A stretch of DNA of 64,000 nucleotides from Cohnella sp. SGD-V74 (GCF_003001675.1 NZ_PVYW01000011.1:124001-188000); one strand, 5' to 3'. Numbered from the stretch's first letter, positions 18,442-28,335 are shown. The notes: a model not told the origin generated them from the letters alone. Numbers and translations are program-made.

Positions 18442-20691
18442 ATGGAAAGCAAACTCGAAATGCAGTGGGAAGTCGGCTGGAGCGACAGTATGTCGGAAGC
18501 GCCGAAGCGATGGGTGCCTGCCGCTGTACCGGGCGCCGTCCAACTGGACTGGGCGAACGCGGAAAATTGGGGACATCATACGTACGGAGACAATTGGCGC
18601 CAATACGAGTGGATGGAACGGAAATACTGGACGTACCGCACCAAGCTGGAAACCGAACAGATGGCAGCGGGGCGGCGTCTGATCTTCGTGTCGAAGGGCA
18701 TCGATTATCATTTCCATGTCCGCGTCAACGGCAGGGAGGTTCTGTCGCAAGAAGGGATGTTCACTCCCGTCGAGCTGGATCTCACGGAACGAATCGACGG
18801 CGGCCGCATCGAGCTGGAAATCGTCATCGAACCGGCGCCCAGGCTGGAAGGAGCGGAAGGGAGGTCCCAGGCGGCCCATAGCTGCAAGCCCGCCGTCAGC
18901 TACGGCTGGGATTGGCATCCCCGGCTGATCCCGCTGGGCATATGGGACGAAACGTATGCGGAAATCCGTCCGCAGGTGCACATCGCGGCGGCCGAGGTCC
19001 GGTACGAGCTGAATTCCGACAGGAACAGCACGGAGTTGACGTTAAGCGCAAGATTGAACGGCGCCGGCACGGACGAATGCGTATGCGTATGGAAGGTTGC
19101 GGATCCGGAAGGCAATCCGGTATTCGAGCGGACGATTCCGGTCAGCGGGGATTCCGTTCAAGTGGTCGGAACGATCGATCATCCTCGCCTGTGGTGGCCT
19201 CACGATCAAGGCGATCAACCGCTCTACCGATCCGAGGTTTATGTGTCGGAGGCAGGCAGAGACGCCGGGGAAGCGGAAGTCCATCGACAAGCGATCGGTT
19301 TCAGAAAGGTCAGGCTTGTCGTTCACGAAGGCGGCTGGAAGGAGCCTTCGCAATTCCCGAAGAGCCGCAGTCTTCCTCCGATCACGATGGAAATCAACGG
19401 CCGGACGATCTTCTGCAAGGGGACGAACTGGGTCAACCCTTCGATCTTCCCGGGCACGATCTCTTCGGGCGACTACCGCAGCCTTCTGGAACTGGCCAAG
19501 TCGGCGAATATGAACCTGCTCCGCATCTGGGGCGGGGGAATCGTCAACAAGGCAGCTTTCTTCGAGCAATGCGACGAGATGGGCCTGATGGTATGGCAGG
19601 AGTTCCCCCTGGCTTGCAACCTGTATCCGGACACCCCCGAATACTTGCGCGTGCTGGATCAGGAATCCCGCTCGATCGTCGCCCGGCTTCGGAAGCATGC
19701 TTCGGTCGTCCTGTGGTGCGGGGGGAACGAGCTGTTTAACGCATGGTCGAAGATGACCGACCAATCGCTGCCGCTTCGGCTGCTCAACGCCAACTGCTTC
19801 GAGCTGGATCCGGCAACGCCTTTCCTTATGACTTCGCCGCTGGAGGGCATGGGGCACGGCCATTACATGTTCCGCTACCGAACGGGGGAAGACGTGCTGG
19901 AGGCGATGCCGAAGGCGAGCAACACCGCGTATACCGAATTCGGCGTCCCTTCGCCGGCTTCCATCGAGCAATTGCAGAGCTTTATTCCCGCGGATGAGCT
20001 CTTCCCGCCAAGACCGGGTACGGCATGGGAAAGCCATCATGCGTTCCATGCCTTGTCTCCGGAAATGTGGCTGATGCAGGATCAGCTGGATTACTATTTC
20101 GGGCCTTACGAGACGCTGGAGCAGCTCGTGGAATACGGTCAACTGCTGCAATCGGAGGGCTATAAGTGCATCTATGAAGAAGCCAGACGGCAGAAGCCGA
20201 AATGCTCCATGGCGCTGAACTGGTGCTTCAACGAAGCTTGGCCCGCAGCGGCGAACAACAGCATCGTCATGTGGCCCGACAAGCCGAAGCCGGCCTATTA
20301 CGCCGTACAAGCTTCGTGCAGGCCCGTTCTGGCGAGCGCTCGCATTCCGAAGTTCGTCTGGCGCGAGGGAGACTGGTTCGAGCCGGAGCTATGGCTGCTG
20401 AACGATAGCCCGGAAGAGGTTCCCGGCGGACGGCTGGAAGCTTACTTGTCCCTGGGCTCCGGCGAGCGGCTGCTGCTGTTGGAGTGGGAGTATGCCGGTT
20501 TACAAGCAAACCATAATCGAAGAGGGCCGACCGTGAGGTTTTTGCTTCCAGCTGCAGACGCCGAAAGAATGAAGCTCGAGCTGGTCGTTGCGGGTCGTCC
20601 GGAGCTGACATCCTCGTATACGCTGCTCTACAGGGCAAGCGGTCGTCCGACTCCGCCCAAGCGAGACGCCTTAAACTTCCAATCATCGTGA
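18442..20691 (+). CDS. GH2 family glycoside hydrolase (beta-mannosidase-like)
   Basis: A 749-residue cytosolic enzyme with GH2 order: sugar-binding domain (about 1-170), immunoglobulin-like domain (about 180-290), then a TIM barrel. The acid/base is in LWCGGNELF (Glu430) and the likely nucleophile in YTEFGVPSP (Glu499), matching beta-mannosidase-type GH2 members. WGGGIVNKAAFFEQCDEMGL is another family block. The ATG follows GGAGG. Immediately downstream is a promoter region for an ABC importer, so this gene ends the enzyme operon. It probably hydrolyses beta-mannosides or related oligosaccharides taken up by that importer. Confidence 0.9.
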   Translation: MESKLEMQWEVGWSDSMSEAPKRWVPAAVPGAVQLDWANAENWGHHTYGDNWRQYEWMERKYWTYRTKLETEQMAAGRRLIFVSKGIDYHFHVRVNGREVLSQEGMFTPVELDLTERIDGGRIELEIVIEPAPRLEGAEGRSQAAHSCKPAVSYGWDWHPRLIPLGIWDETYAEIRPQVHIAAAEVRYELNSDRNSTELTLSARLNGAGTDECVCVWKVADPEGNPVFERTIPVSGDSVQVVGTIDHPRLWWPHDQGDQPLYRSEVYVSEAGRDAGEAEVHRQAIGFRKVRLVVHEGGWKEPSQFPKSRSLPPITMEINGRTIFCKGTNWVNPSIFPGTISSGDYRSLLELAKSANMNLLRIWGGGIVNKAAFFEQCDEMGLMVWQEFPLACNLYPDTPEYLRVLDQESRSIVARLRKHASVVLWCGGNELFNAWSKMTDQSLPLRLLNANCFELDPATPFLMTSPLEGMGHGHYMFRYRTGEDVLEAMPKASNTAYTEFGVPSPASIEQLQSFIPADELFPPRPGTAWESHHAFHALSPEMWLMQDQLDYYFGPYETLEQLVEYGQLLQSEGYKCIYEEARRQKPKCSMALNWCFNEAWPAAANNSIVMWPDKPKPAYYAVQASCRPVLASARIPKFVWREGDWFEPELWLLNDSPEEVPGGRLEAYLSLGSGERLLLLEWEYAGLQANHNRRGPTVRFLLPAADAERMKLELVVAGRPELTSSYTLLYRASGRPTPPKRDALNFQSS

Positions 20692-20775
20692 GCCCATCGC
20701 CGGCATCGAACGGTTTGTGTCCGTCTATCCCTCAATTCGCGTAAAAACAGGCAAGGACCGCAAAAACGTCTCGTT

Positions 20776-20803
20776 TCGAAGCGCTTACAGCCGCGCCTAT
20801 AAT
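20776..20803 (+). promoter_or_regulatory. Promoter with cre-like operator upstream of sugar importer
   Basis: TATAAT at 20798-20803 is preceded by TCGAAGCGCTTACA (20776-20789), which fits the CcpA cre consensus TGWNANCGNTNWCA except at positions 2 and 3. Overlap with the -35 area suggests catabolite repression of the importer. Confidence 0.5.
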
Positions 20804-20844
20804 GAAAAAGCAAAGGACAAAACCTGATGAAGCGAGGGGTACAC

Positions 20845-22530
20845 ATGGAAAAGAGAAAAACGGCAAAAATCGCGTCGGGCTTGCTGCTGGCGTCCGCGCT
20901 CACGCTTGGCGCCTGTTCGAACTCGACGAACGGAGGGAATGCCTCCTCCGCGCCTGCGAGCCAGTCGGCGGGAGAGAATAACGGCGCGGTCTCGTCGGTA
21001 ACCGGACCGCTGGGGAAATACGATCCCCCGATCGAGGTGACGACCGTGCGGGCCGTCAATCAAGCGTTCAAGTACGACGAGGGCAAGTCGATCGACAATA
21101 ACATTTGGACGGATATTTTCAAGGACCAATACGGCATCAACGTCAAAAATCTGTGGGTCGTAGACGAATCGCAATATCGCCAGAAGCTGAACATCTCCAT
21201 TGCGTCGGGCGACATTCCGGACTTCATGATGGTGAACAAAGAGGAACTGCTCAGACTGTCGGAGGAAGATCAGCTCGAGGATTTGACGACGCTGTTGGAC
21301 CAGTACGGCAGCGACTACCTGAAAGAGCTGTTGAATCAAGACAACGGCACGGCGCTCAAGGCGGCTACGTACGAAGGCAAGCTGCTCGGCATTCCGCAGA
21401 TGCAGGTGAACGGCGGGGTCAGCACGGCCGAGATGATCTACTTGCGCTACGATTGGCTGAAGAATCTGAATCTGCCGGAACCGAAGACGATCGACGACGT
21501 GATCCAGATCGCCACGGCCTTCGTCAAGGACGACCCCGATCGGAACGGCAAGAACGATACGTACGGTCTGGGGCTGAACAAGGACTTGTTCCAGGCGCAC
21601 GGCACGGTGAAAGGCTTCTTCAACGGATTTAACGCGTATCCCGATGTTTGGCTGAAAGACGACAGCGGAAACCTCGTTTACGGTTCGATTCAGCCGGAGA
21701 TGAAGTTGGCGTTGGAAAAACTGAGCGAGCTGTACAAGGCAGGCATCATCGATCGCGAATTCACGGTCAAAGACTGGAACAAAATCGCCGAGGATATCGC
21801 TGCGGGTCGTCTGGGACTGGCCTATGGCACCGTATCCGACGGGGGACACATCCACAAAGTGAACAAGGATAACAATCCGGACGCCGAATGGAAAGTCTAT
21901 CCGATCGTCTCGCCGGACGGAAGCCCCGTTCAACCTCAGCTGAACGATACGGCCAACAACTTCTTCGTCGTGAAGAAGGGCGTCAAGCATCCGGAAGCGA
22001 TGATTCAACTGGCGAACATTTACTTGGAGCACTATTATCTGACGAACTACGCGCCGGATCCGAATCCGTTCATCTCCAGGGACAACGGCATATTCCCGGG
22101 CAAGTACCATCCCGTTCTCATCGATCCTCTGAATGTCAATCTGGACGCGTTCCGACTCGTTCAAGACGCGCTTGCGAAGAACGACGGCAGCCAGTTGGGC
22201 TTTCCCGCCAGCGTGCATTACGATCGACTCACCAAGTACGCGGCCGGCGACAAGGAGATGTGGTTCTCGACGATTGTTTTCGGAGCGGAGGGCTCGTACA
22301 GCGTCATCGACCAATATGACCGGAACGGCGTAGGCATCTACAATGCGTTCCAAGGCGCGGCAACGCCGACCATGTCGGAGAAGATGGCTTCCTTGAAGAA
22401 ATACCAGGACGAGACCTTCACGAAGATCATTATGGGCGAATCGCCGATCACCGAATTCGACAAGTTCGCGAGCGAGTGGAAGAAGCTCGGAGGCGACCAG
22501 ATCACGGAAGAAGTAAACGAAAGAAAGTAA
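20845..22530 (+). CDS. Extracellular solute-binding lipoprotein of carbohydrate ABC importer (LplA-like)
   Basis: A 561-residue lipoprotein with signal MEKRKTAKIASGLLLA and lipobox LTLGAC, then a Ser/Ala/Asn-rich linker. Length and blocks such as VNLWVVDES-like KNLWVVDESQYRQKL, DIPDFMMVNKEEL, DDPDRNGKNDTYGLGLNKD and a C-terminal WKKLGGDQITEEVNERK fit large family-1 sugar-binding proteins of Paenibacillaceae that pair with LplB/LplC permeases. I use the ATG at 20845, not the earlier one at 20827, because GAGGGG is spaced properly before it. DPDRNGKND looks like a calcium-binding loop. It delivers an oligosaccharide to the two permeases that follow. Confidence 0.93.
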   Translation: MEKRKTAKIASGLLLASALTLGACSNSTNGGNASSAPASQSAGENNGAVSSVTGPLGKYDPPIEVTTVRAVNQAFKYDEGKSIDNNIWTDIFKDQYGINVKNLWVVDESQYRQKLNISIASGDIPDFMMVNKEELLRLSEEDQLEDLTTLLDQYGSDYLKELLNQDNGTALKAATYEGKLLGIPQMQVNGGVSTAEMIYLRYDWLKNLNLPEPKTIDDVIQIATAFVKDDPDRNGKNDTYGLGLNKDLFQAHGTVKGFFNGFNAYPDVWLKDDSGNLVYGSIQPEMKLALEKLSELYKAGIIDREFTVKDWNKIAEDIAAGRLGLAYGTVSDGGHIHKVNKDNNPDAEWKVYPIVSPDGSPVQPQLNDTANNFFVVKKGVKHPEAMIQLANIYLEHYYLTNYAPDPNPFISRDNGIFPGKYHPVLIDPLNVNLDAFRLVQDALAKNDGSQLGFPASVHYDRLTKYAAGDKEMWFSTIVFGAEGSYSVIDQYDRNGVGIYNAFQGAATPTMSEKMASLKKYQDETFTKIIMGESPITEFDKFASEWKKLGGDQITEEVNERK

Positions 22531-22546
22531 ACAGCGCGATGTCGGC

Positions 22547-22570
22547 GAGAAGGCGAATATTCGCCTTCTC
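22547..22570 (+). terminator. Perfect 24-nt palindrome between binding protein and permease genes
   Basis: GAGAAGGCGAAT is followed directly by its reverse complement, giving a strong hairpin without a T-run. In binding-protein operons such hairpins usually protect the upstream mRNA or attenuate transcription, so the binding protein is made in excess over the permeases. Confidence 0.65.
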
Positions 22571-22597
22571 CCTTACTTCTTGCCGGAGGAGACTGCA

Positions 22598-23494
22598 ATG
22601 TTAAAAAAATGGCGGATACAAGCACCGTTGCACCTGATGCTGATTCCGGGCCTGGTCGCGATTCTGATTTTCAGCTACATTCCGATGGCCGGAATCGTGA
22701 TCGCGTTCCAGAAGTTCGTGCCGGTCAAAGGAATATTCGGATCGGAGTGGGTCGGACTCCAGCACTTTCGTTATATGATTCAGCTGCCCAACTTCACACA
22801 GATTTTGTGGAATACGACGTTTATCGCATCCATGAAAATCGTTGCGGGTATCGTCGTACCCGTGTCCATCGCGCTGCTATTGAACGAAATCCGCAAAGAA
22901 GCGTATAAGCGAACGATTCAGACGTTGATTTATTTGCCTTATTTCCTTTCGTGGGTCATTCTGAGCGGCATCCTGATCGATATTCTGTCGCCTAGCAGAG
23001 GCGTCGTGAACCAATTCATCGTTTGGCTCGGCTTTGACAGCATCTTTTTCTTGGGAAGCAACGACTGGTTTCCCTACACGCTGGTCATTTCCAACGAATG
23101 GAAGGAATTCGGCTTCAGCACGATCGTGTATTTGGCCGCGCTGGCCGGCATTAATCCCGCGTTGTACGAAGCTGCGTTGGTTGACGGGGCTAGCCGATGG
23201 AAGCAGACGCTTCATATTTCCTTGCCGGGCATGATGCCGATCATCGTCCTCATGGCGACGCTCAGCATCGGAAACATCATGAACGCGGGCTTCGAGCAGG
23301 TCTTCAATTTGTATGGACCAGCCGTATACGAGAGCGGCGATATTATAGATACTTTCGTGTACCGGATCGGATTGGAGGAAGCGCAGTACGGCTTGGCCAC
23401 CGCGGTCGGTCTGCTCAAATCGGTCGTCTCGCTGCTGCTGATCTCGGTCTCTTATTTTCTGGCTTACCGCTTTGCCAATTATCGTATTTTCTAA
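22598..23494 (+). CDS. Carbohydrate ABC transporter permease (LplB/YtcP-partner type)
   Basis: A 298-residue membrane protein. The EAA loop EAALVDGASRWKQTLHI lies about 90 residues from the end, and the N-terminus LHLMLIPGLVAILIFSYIPM is the usual first helix of LplB permeases. The ATG at 22598 has GGAGGA 7 bases upstream; a TTG at 22580 is in frame but not supported. It forms a heterodimer with the next permease in the cell membrane. No ATPase gene is nearby, so a shared MsmX-type ATPase is likely. Confidence 0.94.
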   Translation: MLKKWRIQAPLHLMLIPGLVAILIFSYIPMAGIVIAFQKFVPVKGIFGSEWVGLQHFRYMIQLPNFTQILWNTTFIASMKIVAGIVVPVSIALLLNEIRKEAYKRTIQTLIYLPYFLSWVILSGILIDILSPSRGVVNQFIVWLGFDSIFFLGSNDWFPYTLVISNEWKEFGFSTIVYLAALAGINPALYEAALVDGASRWKQTLHISLPGMMPIIVLMATLSIGNIMNAGFEQVFNLYGPAVYESGDIIDTFVYRIGLEEAQYGLATAVGLLKSVVSLLLISVSYFLAYRFANYRIF

Positions 23495-23506
23495 GGAGGT
23501 GCCCCT

Positions 23507-24391
23507 GTGAGCGGACATAAGTCGCCGACCTACCGAATGTTTCAAATGCTGAATTATGGCTTTCTTACCGCATTGGCGCTCCTGTGCGTGATGCCTCTGA
23601 TCCATCTCTTCGCCGTATCGTTCAGTTCCAACTCTGCGGCGACGGCGGGCGAGGTATTCCTGTGGCCCGTTGAATTCACCACCAAGTCCTATGAGTTCGT
23701 GCTGACCGAATCGGCCTTCATGAACGCGATGGGGGTTACCCTCCTGAGGGTGCTGCTCGGCGTGACGATCAATATGACGATCACGATTCTGGTCGCGTAC
23801 CCGCTGTCCAAGGATGCGAAAGCATTGGCGGGCCGGACGATCTACGTCTGGATCTTCGTCTTCACGATGCTGTTCAGCGGCGGAATCATTCCGATGTATA
23901 TGACGATGCGTTTCCTCGGCCTTCTGGATACGATCTGGGTGCTTGTTCTGCATACGGCGGTGCCTGTATTCAATATCGTCATCCTGCTCAATTTCTTCCG
24001 GAACCTGCCGAAGGAGCTGGAGGAAGCGGCCCTGATCGACGGCGCCGGACATTGGCGGATCATGTGGGGAATCTTCGTTCCCTTGTCGGCGGCCTCCATC
24101 GCGACGGTAACGCTGTTCTCGATCGTCATGCATTGGAATGCCTGGTTCGACGGCATCCTGTTCATGAACTCCCCGGATCACTATCCGCTGCAGAGCTATC
24201 TGTATACTGTCGTGGTGGGCATTCAATCGATCATTAACAGTTCGACGGACATGGAGGTTCTCGCCATGGTTTCCGACCGTACGGCGCGAGCGGCCCAACT
24301 CTTCGTCGGTTCGATCCCGGTGCTTCTTGTCTATCCGTTCCTTCAGCGCCATTTTACGAAAGGAATTGTCCTCGGAAGCGTGAAGGAGTAG
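23507..24391 (+). CDS. Carbohydrate ABC transporter permease (LplC type)
   Basis: A 294-residue membrane protein starting at GTG after a perfect AAGGAGGT site, 12 bp behind its partner. The EAA loop is EEAALIDGAGHWRIMWGIF. The C-terminus QRHFTKGIVLGSVKE is typical of the LplC/YtcP family. With the preceding permease it forms the channel of the importer fed by the 561-residue binding lipoprotein. Two-component genes follow 59 bp later and probably control the importer. Confidence 0.94.
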   Translation: MSGHKSPTYRMFQMLNYGFLTALALLCVMPLIHLFAVSFSSNSAATAGEVFLWPVEFTTKSYEFVLTESAFMNAMGVTLLRVLLGVTINMTITILVAYPLSKDAKALAGRTIYVWIFVFTMLFSGGIIPMYMTMRFLGLLDTIWVLVLHTAVPVFNIVILLNFFRNLPKELEEAALIDGAGHWRIMWGIFVPLSAASIATVTLFSIVMHWNAWFDGILFMNSPDHYPLQSYLYTVVVGIQSIINSSTDMEVLAMVSDRTARAAQLFVGSIPVLLVYPFLQRHFTKGIVLGSVKE

Positions 24392-24450
24392 CATAGGTTG
24401 TTAAAAGGAATGCGAGCGATCCGCTTCCTTCTTCAGAGAGGGGCGCAGGC

Positions 24451-26280
24451 ATGCATCATCTATCTTCGAGAAAACGCATTTCGATTTTCGGCAAGCTCGT
24501 GCTTGCCTTTCTCCTCGTTATGACGCCTTTGCTCGTATTGGGAGGGGTGATCAGCGACAAGGGAGCCGGAATCGTCGACAAGGAAATTTCGAAGTCGCTG
24601 CAGCAGCAGATCCGGTTTTATTTGCTGACGCTGGAAACGGAAATCGAACGCTTGGCGGCCCTGCAGCGGGAGTTCATGAACGACGAGGATTTGGACGCTC
24701 TTTCGTTGATGGTTCAGCGGATGTCGACGTATGAGCGGCTGTCCGCGGTAAAGCGGCTTCAGGCAAGGCTAAGAATGATCAAGGAATCCAGCGTGTATAT
24801 CGCCAATGCAAGAGCCTACATTCCATCCATTGAGCGGTTGGTGTCGTCGGACGGCGACGTCGCAATGCTGGATCAGGAAATGCTGGACAAGGTGAAGCAA
24901 GGCTCGCTCAGTCCGGCGCATCCTTTCGCCCGCCAGAACGAACGGTTTTACATCCGCGAATATTACCCCAGCGCTTACAATCTGGAGCACCGCAATCCGA
25001 ATTTTATTCTGGAACTGGAACTGTCCGTCCCGGCTCTGTATCGATTTCTCGAGCAGTTGCCGGGTTATGACAGCGGCGGGGCTGCGCTCGTAAGCGAAAG
25101 CGCCGTTATCGTGAGCGGGAAGCATCGGGCTTCTTTCGGGAAAATACAGGAGAAGTGGAACGGAGAGACTTACCGCTGGTTGAAGGATGGAGCCGGGGAC
25201 GCAAGCGAAGCGGCCGCGCGGACGTCCACGCTCGCGTTGGAGGACGGCGATTATTTGATCACCTCTCTCTACTCGCAGGCTCTTGATCTCCATCTCCTGG
25301 TTTATGTGCCGGAACGGGAGGTGATGGGGCCGCTCCTGAAATACCGAATGTATCTATGGATCGTCCTGGCGGCCGCCATTATCGTTATCCCGGTGTTCGC
25401 GTATTGGATCTACCGCATTATCCATCGGCCTCTGCGCAAGCTGGTAGGCGCATTCCGCAAAGTAGAGTCGGGGATCAAGCAGGTCGAAATCCGTCACGAG
25501 AGCAACGACGAATTCCGCTACCTGTACGAGAAGTTTAATGATATGGTCGCCCATTTGAACAAGCTGGTCTATGAAGTGTACGAGCAGAAGATCAGATTGC
25601 AGCAGTCGGAGCTGAAACAACTGCAATCGCAGATCAATCCCCATTTTCTCTATAACAGCTTCTACTTGATCTACCGGATGACCAAAGCCTACGACATCGA
25701 CAACGCGACCCGGTTCACCCGTTTTCTCGGGGATTACTACCAATATATCACAAGGAACGGAAAGGACGAGGTCCGTCTGGAGGACGAGATGCGGCACGTC
25801 CGCTCCTACATTGAAATCCAATCGATCCGTTTCGGCGATCGAATCCGTGTGGAAATGGAAGAGACGCCGGAGCAGCTGCGCGAGCTTCAAGTTCCTCGGC
25901 TTATTCTCCAGCCAATAGCGGAAAACGCATATCAGTACGGATTCGGCGGCGATATGGACGAGTGCCTGCTTCGCATCGGCTTTCGGCAGGAGCGGACTTC
26001 TGCCGGGGAACCCGCTGCGGTCGTCTTTATCGCGGATAACGGCGCAGGCATGACGGCGGAGCAGCTGGAGCAATGGCGAAGAAAGCTTGCGCAAGGAACG
26101 CACGAAACCGAAATAACGGGGCTGCTGAACGTGCATCGAAGGCTCAGGCTGAAGTTCGGGGATTCGGCCGGTATCAGACTGGATATAGAAGGAGAAGGGT
26201 TGACGGTCTCGGTGGTGCTTCCGCTGTTCGATTCGGAGAAGCCGGAACCGTCCATCGACATCGAGGAGGGCCAATCATGA
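24451..26280 (+). CDS. Sensor histidine kinase, YesM type
   Basis: A 609-residue membrane kinase. The first helix is near residues 10-30, an extracellular sensor domain of about 270 residues follows, and the second helix is near residues 300-325 (LWIVLAAAIIVIPVFAYWI). A HAMP linker comes next, then the His_kinase block QINPHFLYNSF with phospho-acceptor His398, and an ATPase domain with AENAYQYGF and ADNGAGM. It pairs with the AraC-type regulator that follows with a 4-bp overlap. YesM/YesN pairs typically sense a carbohydrate or its uptake and switch on the neighbouring ABC importer. Confidence 0.95.
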   Translation: MHHLSSRKRISIFGKLVLAFLLVMTPLLVLGGVISDKGAGIVDKEISKSLQQQIRFYLLTLETEIERLAALQREFMNDEDLDALSLMVQRMSTYERLSAVKRLQARLRMIKESSVYIANARAYIPSIERLVSSDGDVAMLDQEMLDKVKQGSLSPAHPFARQNERFYIREYYPSAYNLEHRNPNFILELELSVPALYRFLEQLPGYDSGGAALVSESAVIVSGKHRASFGKIQEKWNGETYRWLKDGAGDASEAAARTSTLALEDGDYLITSLYSQALDLHLLVYVPEREVMGPLLKYRMYLWIVLAAAIIVIPVFAYWIYRIIHRPLRKLVGAFRKVESGIKQVEIRHESNDEFRYLYEKFNDMVAHLNKLVYEVYEQKIRLQQSELKQLQSQINPHFLYNSFYLIYRMTKAYDIDNATRFTRFLGDYYQYITRNGKDEVRLEDEMRHVRSYIEIQSIRFGDRIRVEMEETPEQLRELQVPRLILQPIAENAYQYGFGGDMDECLLRIGFRQERTSAGEPAAVVFIADNGAGMTAEQLEQWRRKLAQGTHETEITGLLNVHRRLRLKFGDSAGIRLDIEGEGLTVSVVLPLFDSEKPEPSIDIEEGQS

Positions 26281-27947
26281 TGAACGTGCTGATCGTGGAC
26301 GACGAGCCGCTCGCCGTGAACTATCTGGTTGAGGCGCTTGCCGATATGCCGAAACTGCAGCTTAATGTGACCAAGGCGTATTCCGGCAAAGAGGCGCTGG
26401 CCAAGCTAGGCTCCGGCAAGGTCGATATTCTGCTGACGGATATTCGCATGCCCGGCATGAGCGGCATGGAGCTGGCGGACGCGATTCTGGCGATAAGTCC
26501 GAGGTGCCGGGTTATCTTCCTCACGGGTTATAACGACTTCGATTACGTGCAGACCGCGATGCGCAAAGGCGGGGTCGATTACGTGCTGAAGACCGAAGGG
26601 GACGGGGCGATCGTTAGCGCCCTTGAGAAGGCGATCGCCGATATCGAATCGGAATTAAACGACAAGCAGATCATGCAGAAGGCCCGGCAGCAGGTTCACC
26701 TGGCCTTGCCGTCGCTGCGCCGGGATTACTTAATCGACTTCCTTCAGGGGGATGTCGATAGTCTGGCCGCCCGAAAGAAACGTTTCGCCGAGTTGGACAT
26801 CGACCTCGATCCGGAGCGTCCGGTGTGCGCAATGCTCGGGCGAATCGACGCGTGGGGCTCGTTCTCGGCTCCCGCGGATCGGGCGCTGCTGTTCTACTCC
26901 ATCTACAATATCGCGGAGGAGTACTTCCAATCGGACTTGCGTTTCGTCTTCTTCCAGTACGACCGTACGCGCACGGTATGGTTGCTTCAACCGAAAAGGG
27001 GGGAATCGATGGAAAGCGCTCAGAATGCGATCGGCGACGGGGCCGAGCGGATTCAGACCGCCTGCAAAAGCATGCTGCGCATCCCGCTTTCCATCGCACT
27101 GTCGTTACGGCCCGTAAGCTGGGAGGAGGCCGGGAGCCTCCTTGAGGATCTGAAGCTGCAACTAACCTTCTGCATGGCCGCCGGCGAAGAGGTTTTGATG
27201 ACGGAGTCTGCGGATAGAGAGGCGGACGAAAGGCGAGGGTCCAGCTCGCTGCTGTTGGAAATCGGCCGCCTCCGGTCCAATATTCATAAGCTGGATTTGC
27301 TGGAATCTTCGATGGATAACGGGCAAACCGAAGAACTTAAAGAGCTGTACGAAAGCTTGTTTCGGGTAAAGGGGGAACTGTTCACCAGCGAAGAGGGCAA
27401 GTGGCTCGGGCTTGAGCTGTTCTCCCATCTCTCTGCGTTTTTCTTGACCTATCTGAATAAACGGAAGCTGATCGACGCGGTGGAGGCCGACGTTCCAATC
27501 GATAAAATCTACAATCCGAACCAGCATGCGGGGCTGGAGGCGATGCTGGCGTTTTTCGGAGAGCTCGGCCTCCGCATTGCGGAGCATAACGGCAAGCTCC
27601 AGAAGGAACGCAGCCACGGCATCGTAGATCGCATCCACAGCTACGTTCACCAATTTCTGCATGAAGAGCTCTCGCTGACGAAGCTGGCCGAGATCGTTTA
27701 TTTGAGCCCGCCGTACCTTTCCCGGATGTATAAGCAAATGACCGGTCAGGGGCTGCTGGAGTACATTAACGAAACCCGAATTCAGAGAGGGAAGCTGCTT
27801 CTTAAGCAATCGGATAAAAAAATTCACGATATCGCTTCGGAAGTCGGATTCGAATCCGCTCCTTACTTCACGAGGCTGTTCCGCAAGAAAATGGGCATGA
27901 CGCCGCAGGAGTACCGGGAGTCCGTCAAGGGAATGGATTCTTTATGA
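26277..27947 (+). CDS. Response regulator with AraC-type DNA-binding domain, YesN type
   Basis: A 556-residue regulator. The receiver domain (residues 1-120) contains VDDEPLAVNYL and phospho-acceptor Asp55 in LLTDIRMPG. A long middle region (about 130-440) follows, then two AraC helix-turn-helix motifs at the C-terminus (LAEIVYLSPPYLSRMYKQMT and IASEVGFESAPYFTRLFRKK). The ATG at 26277 overlaps the kinase stop by 4 bp and follows GAGGAGGG. It most likely activates the promoter ahead of the binding-protein gene. Confidence 0.95.
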   Translation: MMNVLIVDDEPLAVNYLVEALADMPKLQLNVTKAYSGKEALAKLGSGKVDILLTDIRMPGMSGMELADAILAISPRCRVIFLTGYNDFDYVQTAMRKGGVDYVLKTEGDGAIVSALEKAIADIESELNDKQIMQKARQQVHLALPSLRRDYLIDFLQGDVDSLAARKKRFAELDIDLDPERPVCAMLGRIDAWGSFSAPADRALLFYSIYNIAEEYFQSDLRFVFFQYDRTRTVWLLQPKRGESMESAQNAIGDGAERIQTACKSMLRIPLSIALSLRPVSWEEAGSLLEDLKLQLTFCMAAGEEVLMTESADREADERRGSSSLLLEIGRLRSNIHKLDLLESSMDNGQTEELKELYESLFRVKGELFTSEEGKWLGLELFSHLSAFFLTYLNKRKLIDAVEADVPIDKIYNPNQHAGLEAMLAFFGELGLRIAEHNGKLQKERSHGIVDRIHSYVHQFLHEELSLTKLAEIVYLSPPYLSRMYKQMTGQGLLEYINETRIQRGKLLLKQSDKKIHDIASEVGFESAPYFTRLFRKKMGMTPQEYRESVKGMDSL

Positions 27948-28095
27948 TTTTCTGTACGATCCCCGAATAAGTCCAACGCTTCAATCATATACGGTAAAGA
28001 AGGACATTCGGGAGAAGAACGGGCTTGCGTCCGTGAAGCTTCGATTCTTCAATGGAACGGTTGGGAATATCGGAGGGATAGAGGAGGGTGTGCCA

Positions 28096-28335
28096 ATGGG
28101 CAGAGCTTACTTCAATTCGGCCGTCAAGGGCGCGATTATGGGGGCCTCGATGACCGGCGGTTGGCTCTTGGCCGACCTGCTGCTTCCGGAGCCTTGGGGA
28201 GACGTCGTCTTGTTCGCGGCAATGGCGGTAGTGAACGTCGGCATCGGGTGGAAGCTCGGAAAGCTGTACGACCAACAGGAGGCCAAGGAGGCGGCGGCTG
28301 CCGAAGCCCTTGATGCCAAGAGCGCGCCCAATTGA
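28096..28335 (+). CDS. Small membrane protein of unknown function
   Basis: A 79-residue protein with a strong GAGGAGGG site before the ATG. It has two hydrophobic stretches (about residues 10-30, GAIMGASMTGGWLLADLLL, and 35-52, GDVVLFAAMAVVNVGIGW) and a charged Ala/Glu-rich tail (YDQQEAKEAAAAEAL). I do not recognise a family. It stands alone between the regulator gene and a terminator. Confidence 0.65.
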   Translation: MGRAYFNSAVKGAIMGASMTGGWLLADLLLPEPWGDVVLFAAMAVVNVGIGWKLGKLYDQQEAKEAAAAEALDAKSAPN

